From Pempheris klunzingeri (Eukaryota; Chordata; Actinopteri; Acropomatiformes; Pempheridae), in contig NC_092024.1 of the NCBI RefSeq assembly GCF_042242105.1, positions 9,573,501-9,637,500 of the forward strand: 64,000 bases of DNA, read 5' to 3'. Both the position numbers and the translations under genes were made by a program. Within the stretch, counting starts at the first letter, position 1; the number at the start of each line of letters is the position of its first letter. This document shows positions 54,617 through 64,000 of the stretch, piece after piece. Under the pieces are notes generated by a model. That model was not told the DNA's origin. It was given only the letters and a program-made list of their open reading frames with translations, and ran no database searches.

Positions 54617-56952
54617 TCAGTTTGAAATACTGGCACTGGGTTGGTCGTCTTGACCTCTGACCTCCTGTGAATCCTGTGCCATCTTTTTGAAGTAGCGTTC
54701 AGCACGCAGTTCTTCAAAGCAGAACTCAGTGGCTCCGCTGAGCAGCAGCTCTTTACAGTACATGCTCTGCTCCTGTGGTTTTCCTGATTCTGCTTCCTTG
54801 TGTTGCTGATGGTGCTCCTGTAGTCTCTTTAGAGGAGTCTCCTCCCTGCAGGGCTTACGTGCCGATAAAACTGTGTTCACTGCCGGGTTGATCTTACATG
54901 GAGTCCTGGGGGGGGGTAGAGGGAAGATGCCAAAGCAAATCCAAGACGGCTTACTAACAAAACTTAGATCAACACCACCATAACTTAGTATAAAAGCAAG
55001 AATATGAGTTTTTTTATTAGTGAATAATTTATTTGTTTTTCAGTTAATTTTGTGGTCTAGGAAAACACCAAAACTAATGATGGATGTCAACTGACCACAA
55101 CCCAAAATGTAGTATAGATTATTTTGTCCTATATATTTTTTACAGTTATATAAAACAGAAAAGCGACAAATCATGCTTGACTTTATTATCAAAACTGTTA
55201 ATTCAGTGCTAGTCATCAATTTCAGGAATATGTTGCTTCTTCTTCTAACAAACCTGAATGTGTGATGTAAATTAAGTTTCAGCAAATAAACAATTAATTA
55301 AAACTGCAGATAAAAGACTGTTGTTGTCACTCACATTGCCGGAGGCTGGTCTGACTCCTCAACAAAAGGTTGGAAGGTGGGTTTAGCAGGTGGCGGGGCC
55401 ATAACAGTGCGCCCAAATTTGGACTTCTGGGGCATCTATGGTACATACACATTACATTTAGATCACTGGGTTACATTCGACACATTCAAATCAACTAACA
55501 CAACACCGGCTTGTCTCTTACCTTGACATCACACCATCTTTCGGGCTTCTGCTCATTCTCCTTCGCCCTGGAAGTTGGAGGGGCCACCCACGCCTCCGGC
55601 TTGGGCTCTGAGGGGCCAGCACTTTGAGTCCTGTTCTCATCGAAGACCACCAACCGACTGTTTGAAGCATTGCTGAGAGCGGGGGCGGTGTGTGACTGAA
55701 GGCCTCCAGAAATACCTGATCACAAAACCCATCAAACATCAAAATTAAAATGACACATTTTTAATGAAAATGAAATGAAAATATTTAAAGGTGCCGGAGC
55801 ACTGGTAGCATCAACTCAAAATAATTACATAGGTTTTATTTGTATATTCATGTGCCTACTTCTGATTGCAGGCCCAGTTCTGTTGATGGGGGCGATGGCC
55901 TTTTTCTTCCCTCTATGCTTGAGGTCAGCAAGAGAAACTCTCTCAGGTTGTTTGGGCTCATCATCACTATCGCCCTCCTCCACATTCATCATCACCTGTC
56001 GGGACACACGTGCCTGCAAAGCCCTACGAAAACCAACACAGAAGATTTTAACTATGCCAGTATTTTGCATTTTCAAACTACACCTTAAACTGTACTGGAT
56101 GAATCCATACTTGTGAAACTGTAGGAGCTTATCATGCGGCTCAGCACAATTCTTGAATCCCTCTTGGTAGACCAGGTCTGCTTTGCGACAGTTTCCCTGA
56201 TTCTCATATTCTTCAGACCAAGCGATGTAGAAGGAAGCCTGTCTCACTCCTATTAGCTGCGCTTGCATGTACCTGTACATATCCAAGGGCTCTGGGCAGT
56301 GCTCTGCCTAAAGACACACAATATACATGCATGTTATTAGTGCTGCTGAGTTGGTCCAAGTAGCAAAAACAGTCTGAGGCTTAAATGTAACACGTACAAA
56401 TTTGATCCAGAGGTCAACATAGCGCAGATCATCGTGATATTTCTTTTCCTCTGTGAATCTGTTCACGACTTGCTCCAACAGTGTGGTGAGGTTGCTCTCC
56501 TTTCCTCCCTGAGGGAAAGTTTGCTCTGTCCACTTAATATAGCTGTAAAAGACAGGACCAGGACCACAGGACGATTCAAAAACAAAACCTCTCAGATCTA
56601 ACAGCAGCCCATGTTCTGACTATCCGACTTACCGATCCCAAACATCAAGTGGATCATCTCCGTCATACATTCGCAGTTCAGACTCAAAGGCCCTGGAGAA
56701 ACAATAAGCCACAAAACCTCCATCATCATGTGAAAACTGCAGGGAAAACATGTTCCACAGAAATTGCTGTCAACCAGTGCAGGTACAACATTTAAAATGT
56801 CATCCATACTGTCTCTGCTGGGCGATGGCAGAGCTGAGTCCGTCCTGTTGTTGACTGAGCGCCTGATGTAAGGCCGATATAGCTCTGCCCCGTCTGAGTG
56901 GCTGGATGTTTTCTTTGCTTAGCTCCCATTCCACATCTCCTCCTTCAGCCAT
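54617..56952 (-). CDS. bub1b: Kinase-less BubR1 (Mad3-like) spindle checkpoint protein
   Basis: A mitotic checkpoint complex subunit that inhibits APC/C-Cdc20 at unattached kinetochores. Eight coding exons in transcript order: 56810-56952, 56633-56692, 56398-56542, 56111-56307, 55860-56023, 55522-55715, 55335-55435, 54617-54905; 1293 nt, 430 aa. Seen in order: KEN box 1 (residues 13-15, WELSKEN), the TPR Mad3/Bub1 region (about 45-190, with DPLDVWDRYIKWTEQ and FYIAWSEEYE), an ABBA-like LVVFDE (258-263), KEN box 2 (288-290, RAKENE), and a GLEBS Bub3-binding motif (about 383-409, MYCKELLLSG...FCFEELRAE). The frame stops 20 residues later. Human BUBR1 is 1050 aa, so the PP2A-B56 motif region (KARD) and the pseudokinase domain are absent. 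An upstream non-coding segment, 56953-56977, follows an acceptor, and a donor at 58027 marks a 5' exon beside the zfyve19 promoter. Downstream exons reached by an unseen alternative splice cannot be fully excluded. Confidence 0.93.
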
Positions 56953-56977
56953 TATGGAAATTACAACAACTAGATGC

Positions 56978-58027
56978 CTAAAGAAACACAGACACAAACA
57001 TATCAGTTACTTTTAGATTTATTTCTCTCCTTGAACTGGCTCTTGTCTATACTGATTAATCTATTTTAACAATATATATTTAACAAATTTATAAACAAGT
57101 GCAATTTCAACATTATGCCTCAGTTTATCATTTACAGACGTGCATTACAACTTACAGATCACAGTGTATCCACAAAGAAACAAAACATTTACTGAACAGT
57201 GGACAAATTTGAAATAGCAGTTAATGTCTAATTTTTACACTTTGCAAAGCCACCCTATGTTTGACACCCCTGATTAAGCCATTTATCATGGAAACAGGCC
57301 TCTCGTGCTGTTTCCAGCTTACCCATTTTGAAAATTAGTAGTTTTTCTCTGTTTCTGTAAACTGGACATCTGTAGATTTGGCCAGCCAATAGCCCCACAA
57401 GCCAAGATATTTGAAAATGTCCCATTGGCTTTTTTTAACAGTAGTATATATAGTATGGATGATTAATCAATAAAATAAAAATCATATAAGGATAGCGTTT
57501 GTCACAGTTGTTTTAGATTAGCTTCTTGCAGCATTGTTTAACTGTGGATGTAAACCACCAAATATAGTAGAAATGTAATAAAGCTTTATGTCTGAAATGT
57601 TTATTATATTCATCATTATGGTAATTAGTGGCACCATTTAGGGTTAAACTGCTGAGTGCTTGAGTGTTCAAACTGAGAAAGATACCGAGACACAGGGACC
57701 ATGGGCAATATAAGAGAGTATTAGTATTAATGTAATAACTTAGTAAGGACACAGGACTATAATCCATCATGCCATATTAACATGATTTACCATCTAATGG
57801 CATCTATAAGAGTTAAAAGTGGTAAAGACTTATTACATAACTCACGTTACCGAGTTGACCTTTTTCTAACGTTAACGACTGAATGCATGACGTGGGGAAG
57901 CTAACACACTAGCTAGCTAACATTAGCTTTATTTCGACATTTTTGCCGTTGTTCGCAATATTAGCGACATGTACCTGTGACATGTGACAATAAAACCGAC
58001 TATCCACAAAATGATGTTTTTTCATAC
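56978..58027 (-). other. First intron of bub1b (5' UTR intron)
   Basis: Bounded on the minus strand by a donor GTATGA (58022-58027) and an acceptor TTCTTTAG (56978-56985). It is AT-rich with no coding sequence. A GCTAGCTAAC-type inverted motif sits near 57905-57930. Confidence 0.55.
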
Positions 58028-58346
58028 CGCTCACACGTCTCCTTTGTCTCTTTTCCAGGTTATCACAGATACAGCGCTGTAGCAGGAGCAGCGTCCACTG
58101 GTCGGCTCTGTGTTTTGAACAAGGACCGCGAGAGCATTTGGAGAAAGCTGATTGGAGGAACCAGAAACAGGAAACAGCGCATAGACGTCACACCTCGATT
58201 TCCGGGGCTTTTCCTGTTTTGATTGTAGCAACGTTGAAAGGCTGAAATAGGTCGTTAACTGCGAAATTATTGCTTTCTTCTCCATATTAACCTACTAAAG
58301 CAACACCAGTTAATTCTAATCGCCTCATGACTCTACACGTGTCGGC
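58028..58346. promoter_or_regulatory. Shared divergent promoter of bub1b and zfyve19
   Basis: Only 319 nt separate the bub1b first-exon donor from the zfyve19 ATG. The region has an inverted CCAAT box (ATTGG, 58151-58155), a CHR-like TTTGAA (58114-58119) about 32 nt away, and GGAA/TTCC ETS-like words (TTTCCGGGG near 58199). No TATA box was seen, as expected for a housekeeping or cell-cycle promoter. Confidence 0.6.
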
Positions 58347-61062
58347 ATGGACAACCGTTGTTACTGTTGTGCATCAAAGTTCAGTCTTTTCAAAAAGGAG
58401 GTAAGACCATGCTGGATAATATTAATCGCATATCTGTACATGTTAAACGTTTTAAGGAAAAGTAAACCGTGTAATTTACGATGCAATATTCTCCCAGCTG
58501 GGCTGTAAGAGCTGCGGACGCTCCTTCTGCTCCAGCTGTTTGACTTTCAGTGCTGTGGTGCCTCGCTGTGGCAACACCCAGCAGAAGGTCTGCAAACAGT
58601 GCCATGGCAATCTGACAAGGTAAAGGCCAAACCATGCTAGTATGAGTATATGTGTGATTATTACTTAGAATAAACAAGCATTCGGGATGATTTTATTTCT
58701 TCGTTTCTAGTGGGGAATCTCCAAACGGTGCTGGAAAATGGTCCCCTCCGGAAAATTACAGAAAGTCAGTATGTGATCAAATCTGACACCTTTGCACACA
58801 CAGCAGTTTCCTGATACCTAAAGTTCGTTTTTCATCCATAGGCGAGTGGCTGCATTTGAAGCCAAACAGCAGGGACAGTCGACACAGCCTCTCGCTCATG
58901 GAGGCATTAGGAGCAGCAAGGCAGGCCATGTACCAACCAAAGGCCTGAGTAAAGAAGACCAGGCTATAGCTGAAAGGCTTCAAAAGCTGAAGGAGGACGC
59001 AACACCAAGTAATGAAATTAGCTTTTCACTAGCTACCATGTCGATTTATCTGACAAATAGAAAATAACATCTTTTCTCTTGGCAAAAGCCATTGTAAACA
59101 TTTTACCTCTTCCTCAGAGTCCGTCCCCTCTGAGAAAGAGCTTGAAGCTCGTCTTGCTGCTCTGAAAGCTCCCACCCAGCCAGTGCCGTCTACAGGGGAG
59201 ATGGAGGACCGTCTGGCAGTTCTACGGGGTCAAACCCCACCCTCACAAGCTCCTCCACCTGTGAGCTTAACCTCTTCCTACTTGTTTGTAACATCTCGAG
59301 CCTTGCAGTATTACTCATGGATAGTTTAAAGCATTGAAAGCTATCTAGAAGGATCTGCATGCTAAATGGATTGCTATAATTGCTTACCTCTGTATGTACT
59401 CCCGTGCTCATCCGTACAGGTGCACCAACCACCAGATAACAGGACACAGACTGAACAAGTCAAAGATCTGATCACTCAGATGTCAGAGGAGGTTGCCATA
59501 GACAACCAGCAATCAAATCCTGAATGCAGTAAGATGTTATTTGTCTCATTAAGTCCTCATGTATTCAATTAATGATGCAGTCATATCACAGTTTAACATA
59601 GTAATTATATTGTATCACGGCTGTATTCTGACAGCAAAATCTGACTTTGTTTAGCTGCTACTTCCCAAACATGTTCAAACCTATTAATCCCTCTGCAGGT
59701 GTAGATGGTCGTATGAATGACCTCAACAAGGGGGAGGGGGGAACATTGGATGAGAATTTGGAGGAGAACCAGGACGCGGTCAAGCAGCTGGAGACTGAGA
59801 AGGCCCGTCTGCTGGATGAGGCCATGGAGGAGCTGAGAAAGGAGCGCCATTCCCAGGATCAGGTCCTCCACATGGCCAAGAGGCTGGCACAGCTAAAGGG
59901 CCAGGACCCGGACAAAGGTACATCACCCACAGAGATCTTGATATACCACTTTCTTAACCTTTATCTGTCATCCTCATTTTCACATCACAATGCCAAAGAA
60001 TATACCACGAGCTCTATATGTAAACATTATGGCTCAGACAGAAGTGTGATTGTCTTCAGTGTGATAAATCTGTCACTGTTGTATTTGTCATGTCACTTCT
60101 AGTTACTATGGAGGACTTTCAGCATCCTGACAGTGAGGAGGAGACTGAGGAAGAAGCCATGATGAGAGTGTTAAAACAGGTATGGGGCTTGAAGCCCATA
60201 AAGTTCATACTGCCATGTTGATTATTTTACATGACAAGCTTTCTGACTTATTACTGACTTCATATCACACCTTTTTAAGATGATTGTGAACCAGTCTTGA
60301 CCAGTTTAAGAGGCCACAAGAGGCTGCTATTTTACCATTGTAATAATTTGTAATGTGAATCGGAAGACATGGTTTAAAATTCCTGTGTTCCTAATTTTTG
60401 TTCCAGCTCTCTGAAGAGGCTGCACTGGATGAAGCCAGTGGCTACAACATACCCTTAGAGCATAGTGGACCAAAGAACACTGAAAAGAAGAAAACTTCGA
60501 AACCGGTATGAAACAGAAGCCAGAATACAAATTCATAAATTTCAAGCTTTTAGGGACAATAGCATATAATCCTTGATGTTTTTTTAAAGGCCCAGCCTCC
60601 AGCACCCAAGAATAGGATCTCACTAGCAGCTGTTGCACATCAGTCATCAGACAGTGATGAGGAAGAGCTTCCATGGTGCTGCATCTGTAACAAAGACGCC
60701 ACCCTTCGCTGTCACACCTGTGATGGAGACCTATACTGCAACCGCTGCTTCAGGTAGAGCAACATACATTCATTATGATATGCACGATAATAATTCAGAC
60801 TTTCGTCTCATAATGGAGCTTTGCTTGGAAATCTTTGCTCTGATGAAGAAAGATGGCTGTGATTTGGAATGCATACCATGACCCAGATAAACTGTAGGCA
60901 GGCTGCTGCCATACTGTTAAGCAGCATGAATATAAAGTATTTATTGTGATGAATTATCAATCCATTCTCCATTATCTCCCCAGGGAAGGCCATGATAAAT
61001 ATGACAGGCTGGAGCATCGCACCACCAACTACACTGCGCCAAAGAAGAAGAGGAAGACATGA
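58347..61062 (+). CDS. zfyve19: ZFYVE19 / ANCHR, abscission checkpoint regulator
   Basis: In human cells ANCHR holds VPS4 at the midbody with CHMP4C, delaying abscission under Aurora B control. Eleven coding exons: 58347-58400, 58498-58619, 58711-58764, 58842-59008, 59118-59260, 59420-59528, 59699-59917, 60103-60179, 60407-60505, 60590-60753, 60984-61062; 1287 nt, 428 aa (human about 471). The FYVE-type finger uses C5/C8, C21/C24, C29/C32 and C50/C53. Two MIT-interacting-like repeats follow ([10 protein letters not shown], about 140-149; [10 protein letters not shown], about 161-170), then a Glu-rich coiled-coil (about 215-285), an acidic stretch with [14 protein letters not shown]-like wording around 325-335, and a B-box-like finger ([13 protein letters not shown] to FREGHD, 377-407). 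The protein ends PKKKRKT, which I do not recall in the human protein. The exon 3 donor is GTCAGT; all other donors are ordinary GT. Confidence 0.94.
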
Positions 61063-61329
61063 TAGTGACACTGTGCTGTAGGTGTTTGCCTTATGAGGCT
61101 CTGCTCAGTCATTGCTGTTAGACTTGTGCTTTAGACTTAAGTGACCTGTACGTGTTAATTAGACAGTGTCTCAGGAGATTTAAACACTACCTATTATCTA
61201 CAGCAATTAATTTTAACCCCAACTTATCCAATCTGTCCACAGTGGCTCTAAACATGCATGTTTGTAGAGCACAGGAAGAGCAGCTTCTGCCTTATGTAAT
61301 GGCCAACAGGCATCTAGATGAACTGAACA

Positions 61330-61335
61330 AATAAA
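61330..61335 (+). terminator. zfyve19 polyadenylation signal (tentative)
   Basis: AATAAA 268 nt after the stop codon. It is embedded in a genomic A-run, so it could also be a fortuitous A-rich site. Confidence 0.45.
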
Positions 61336-61344
61336 AAAAAAAAA

Positions 61345-62760
61345 AATAACAGGTAACATGTATGGAAAAGCAAAGACACACTTACATGTAAATGTAACAC
61401 AACATGTACAATATGAAAAACATAGCTCCTATTTTTTGTCTGTCATGTATAAAAACAGAGGTAAGTAAATCTTGCAGAGGCTGCTAGACAGTGATGGTAT
61501 TTTGGCAAGACTGCACATAGAAAAGTTCTAAACTGTCCAACCGAATAAGAAGCTTGAAGTTTTTTTTTTTTTTTTTTTATGTCACTTGTCCTACTTTCCA
61601 AAGGCAACAAAGACTCATCTTAGACACACTTTGCACTCATCACTATTTGAGTATTTTAAAACATACAGAAAGCAGACATCATGAGCTCATCTGGGATGAT
61701 GTACAACCCCAGACTACTGTCGGCTCTGGACTGAAGAAGTACAGAGGAGTCAGTATAAAAGGATTACTGAGGGCTTTGTTTTCTTTTGGCAGGCATTGCA
61801 GTCACTCTTGTAATCTATGTTTGGCTCAAAGTCTGACATGAGTGTTGCTTTTCTTGTCCTTGTGAGTAATTTCATTATAAAGGATGCAAAAGTGTTAGGC
61901 ACAGTGTCACATCTTTGAAGGAGCACTGCTTTTCTTTTTAGTTATATTTTTAAGACAGAAGCACTTCTTTTTTTTTTTCATCAACAATGTCGTCACTCTA
62001 CCAAAATGTCTCAGGGTGGCAGGCCTTGTCAGAAGTGTAGACTTAACAGTATGGATGGCCTCTGTGTCAGAGAGGCGTGAGTGAAAATGGTTGTGAACCA
62101 AGCAAATTACTATAATGGAGCCCTCAGCTGAAAGATCCTCTTTGTAGGACAGAGAGAAGGCCAGAGTGCAGTTTCATCAGTGTGCATTACTGTCATGCTA
62201 ACTGAGGAGAAACCATAATTACACTTTCCTCTGGGGGCCCGCTCCATTAAGGTTTGTATGGAGGCCGTTACTCTGTTTGCCTTTTCTGGCCATGTCAGAC
62301 ACACAACCCAGACAGGAAATGGATGAGGATAATGGATGCATACTTAATGGACCTTCCTGCTGCTGATTTAACTGTGTTTACTTCAAGACCTGACATGTCA
62401 ACGTCTCCTTTGTTTCCATCACTCTGTTGAAAAGCTTGCGTCAGAAAACATTGGCTTGTATTCCGGGAATGATGCAATGACGTCTGCGTTACAGTAAAGT
62501 CTTATAGTTGTCTCTGGACAGTAGGACATGATTATTCCTTAAAGGTAAATAAGTGCTTTAAAGTAATAATGAAGAGCAACTGTGATAACATGGTAGCTTG
62601 GTAGGTACTGTAAATGGATGGGTGTAAAGGACATGTCAATATTTATTTGTATGTATGGTATGGGTAATACCTGATGATGATGATGATGATGATAGCGTAC
62701 TATTCGTCTCTCACTTTGTTGAAAATCATATGTAATCCGTTAGATAATTGACAGCCTTGT
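61345..62760. other. Intergenic stretch between convergent zfyve19 and ppp1r14 genes
   Basis: No coding sequence was seen. It holds a T21 run (about 61559-61579), a T-rich run near 61970 and a (GAT)n microsatellite at 62672-62693. Confidence 0.5.
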
Positions 62761-62776
62761 CTTGAAAATGTTCCAT

Positions 62777-62782
62777 TTTATT
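62777..62782 (-). terminator. ppp1r14 polyadenylation signal (tentative)
   Basis: TTTATT on the plus strand (AATAAA on the minus strand), 365 nt past the stop codon. A second hexamer at 63131-63136 is only about 10 nt past the stop and is less likely. Confidence 0.45.
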
Positions 62783-63146
62783 TTGACATACAACAGTTAC
62801 CAGAACAAAAATATTTATGTACATAAATAGGCAACCGAAAATGTACAGTCTTACACAAAAAAAAAAACAGTCCGTCTGAGTAATAGTACAACTTTTATCA
62901 GATGTGCATTATTGGTATGTTTATGGGAGACAAAATGTTATCGCAGTCCATAAAATAAAGTGAAATAATTAAAAAAAAACAATTGCTCTGGTGTTAGACT
63001 GATGCTGACCCAGGAAGGGGGGCAGGGGGCAGAAAGAGAGTCCCACAGACATGTGAACCGCACATACAGGCATCCAAACAGTTAACGTATGGGAGATGGG
63101 AAGATAAGAGGCTCCACATTGTCTCAATTCTTTATTTGACCTATAA

Positions 63147-63792
63147 TTATTTCTTCAAGGGACCTGACATTTTGCGTAGACCCTTTATCCTGTAGAGCAG
63201 CCCGTTGATAAAATCCTATGGGAAAGATGGAGAAAATTTGTTCTCTGCATTTAACATTACAGACTAACACAAGAGTAAGAATGTACAAGTAATATTTTTT
63301 CTGTTTAATACAGAAATCTTTATATGCCAGTGTAGTTTAATAAGTCTCACCTCTTTTGGCTTTCCGCATTCTTGCAACAATTCCTAACAAAGAAAAGAAA
63401 CACAGAGAGGCTCACTCACAATTAGACATTGCTTTTTCTCTGCAAACATTGCAACACAGCATGGATTCCAGCACAGGTCAAGTGCTGGTTAAGCTATTAC
63501 CCCACACTGCAAATAGTAAAGTATGCACCCAAGATTCAATTAGGAACAAGTTATAAAGTGCACATGCCTGGGACCTGGGAACTGCAGTTTATGGTACCAA
63601 TTCTAGGCAATTTGAGGCAATACGTTACTGAACATATATAAAGAACAAGATACACAATGTGAATAATGGCTAAAAAAGTTACTCTTTTTAAGTCGACTCG
63701 CCCAATCTTACCTGCAGCCGGGTTTTCTGCCCCTCGTCTGTCAGCTCCAGGAGCTCATCGATGTCAATCTCTAACTCTGGAATCTCTTCCTC
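63147..63792 (-). CDS. ppp1r14d: PPP1R14-family PP1 inhibitor (CPI-17-like), 3' exons only
   Basis: Phosphorylation-dependent inhibitors of protein phosphatase 1. Only the last three coding exons are in the window, in transcript order: 63712-63792 (EEEIPELEIDIDELLEL...), 63351-63383 (ELLQECGKPKE) and 63147-63215 (DFINGLLYRIKGLRKM, ending SGPLKK). All joins are phase 0. The exon breaks match CPI-17-family genes as I know them, in which a large first exon holds the inhibitory threonine; here that exon must lie beyond the right edge, so the key Thr cannot be checked. DELLEL, CGKP and DFI resemble PPP1R14A, while the QKTRLQ wording and the LRKMSGPLKK tail resemble PPP1R14D. Next to zfyve19, as PPP1R14D is next to ZFYVE19 in human, D is the most likely paralogue. 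Confidence 0.8.
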
Positions 63793-64000
63793 CTGTAAAA
63801 GCAGCACAGAAGCACAAAACTCAGGGTTATCCAAGGTTAATAGTCCTCTATTACTATGTTGCACATACTCGTATTTCTGCATGTTACAAAAGCCCTTGCA
63901 TACAACGTGGGTTTCTCGCTATCCTTTCACTCACAGTGGTGAGAACGTCCACACCACTGAGCAGAGTCGTTCAGAAGGCAGAGAAAGAGCATGAGATGTG

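Overview
The window reads as vertebrate nuclear DNA from a ray-finned, probably percomorph-like, teleost. Evidence: split genes with GT-AG introns that join into full-length orthologues of vertebrate proteins, short introns, dense CA/GT/CT microsatellites, and several dispersed short repeats of a kind I know as common in fish genomes. No bacterial, viral or CRISPR features were seen. Exon models were built by hand by joining translated segments at splice sites so that the frame closes; every complete model gives an integral number of codons.

Layout, left to right. 1-1408: upstream DNA. 1409-18233 (+): plcb2, phospholipase C beta 2, 32 coding exons, about 1328 aa. 18.2-30.3 kb: a gene-poor stretch with repeats, a near-perfect hairpin and several unique blocks that could be enhancers. 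30450-32063 (+): ankrd63, a single-exon ankyrin-repeat gene with a TATA box. 33952-40841 (-): pak6, eight coding exons, 696 aa, converging tail-to-tail on ankrd63; its 5' non-coding exons lie further right. 40.9-53.9 kb: non-coding, repeat-bearing. 54617-56952 (-): bub1b, encoding only a 430-aa kinase-less (Mad3-like) BubR1. 58347-61062 (+): zfyve19 (ANCHR), divergent from bub1b across a short shared promoter region. 63147-63792 (-): the last three exons of a PPP1R14-family PP1 inhibitor, most likely ppp1r14d, whose first exon is beyond the right edge.

These genes match human 15q15 (BUB1B, PAK6, ANKRD63, PLCB2, and separately ZFYVE19-PPP1R14D), with bub1b next to zfyve19 here. They are not an operon and share no pathway as a whole. 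Two neighbours, bub1b (spindle checkpoint) and zfyve19 (abscission checkpoint), are both mitotic-exit control genes and share one head-to-head promoter.

Most notable observations: the bub1b gene ends about 20 residues after the Bub3-binding motif, with a polyadenylation signal behind it and no kinase exons recognised nearby; plcb2 carries 13 AEEPx pentapeptide repeats and a GC-AG intron; zfyve19 ends in PKKKRKT, a classical NLS-like tail; an uninterrupted 170-bp alternating purine-pyrimidine tract lies in a plcb2 intron; and a 51-bp hairpin pairs E-box and CCAAT motifs.
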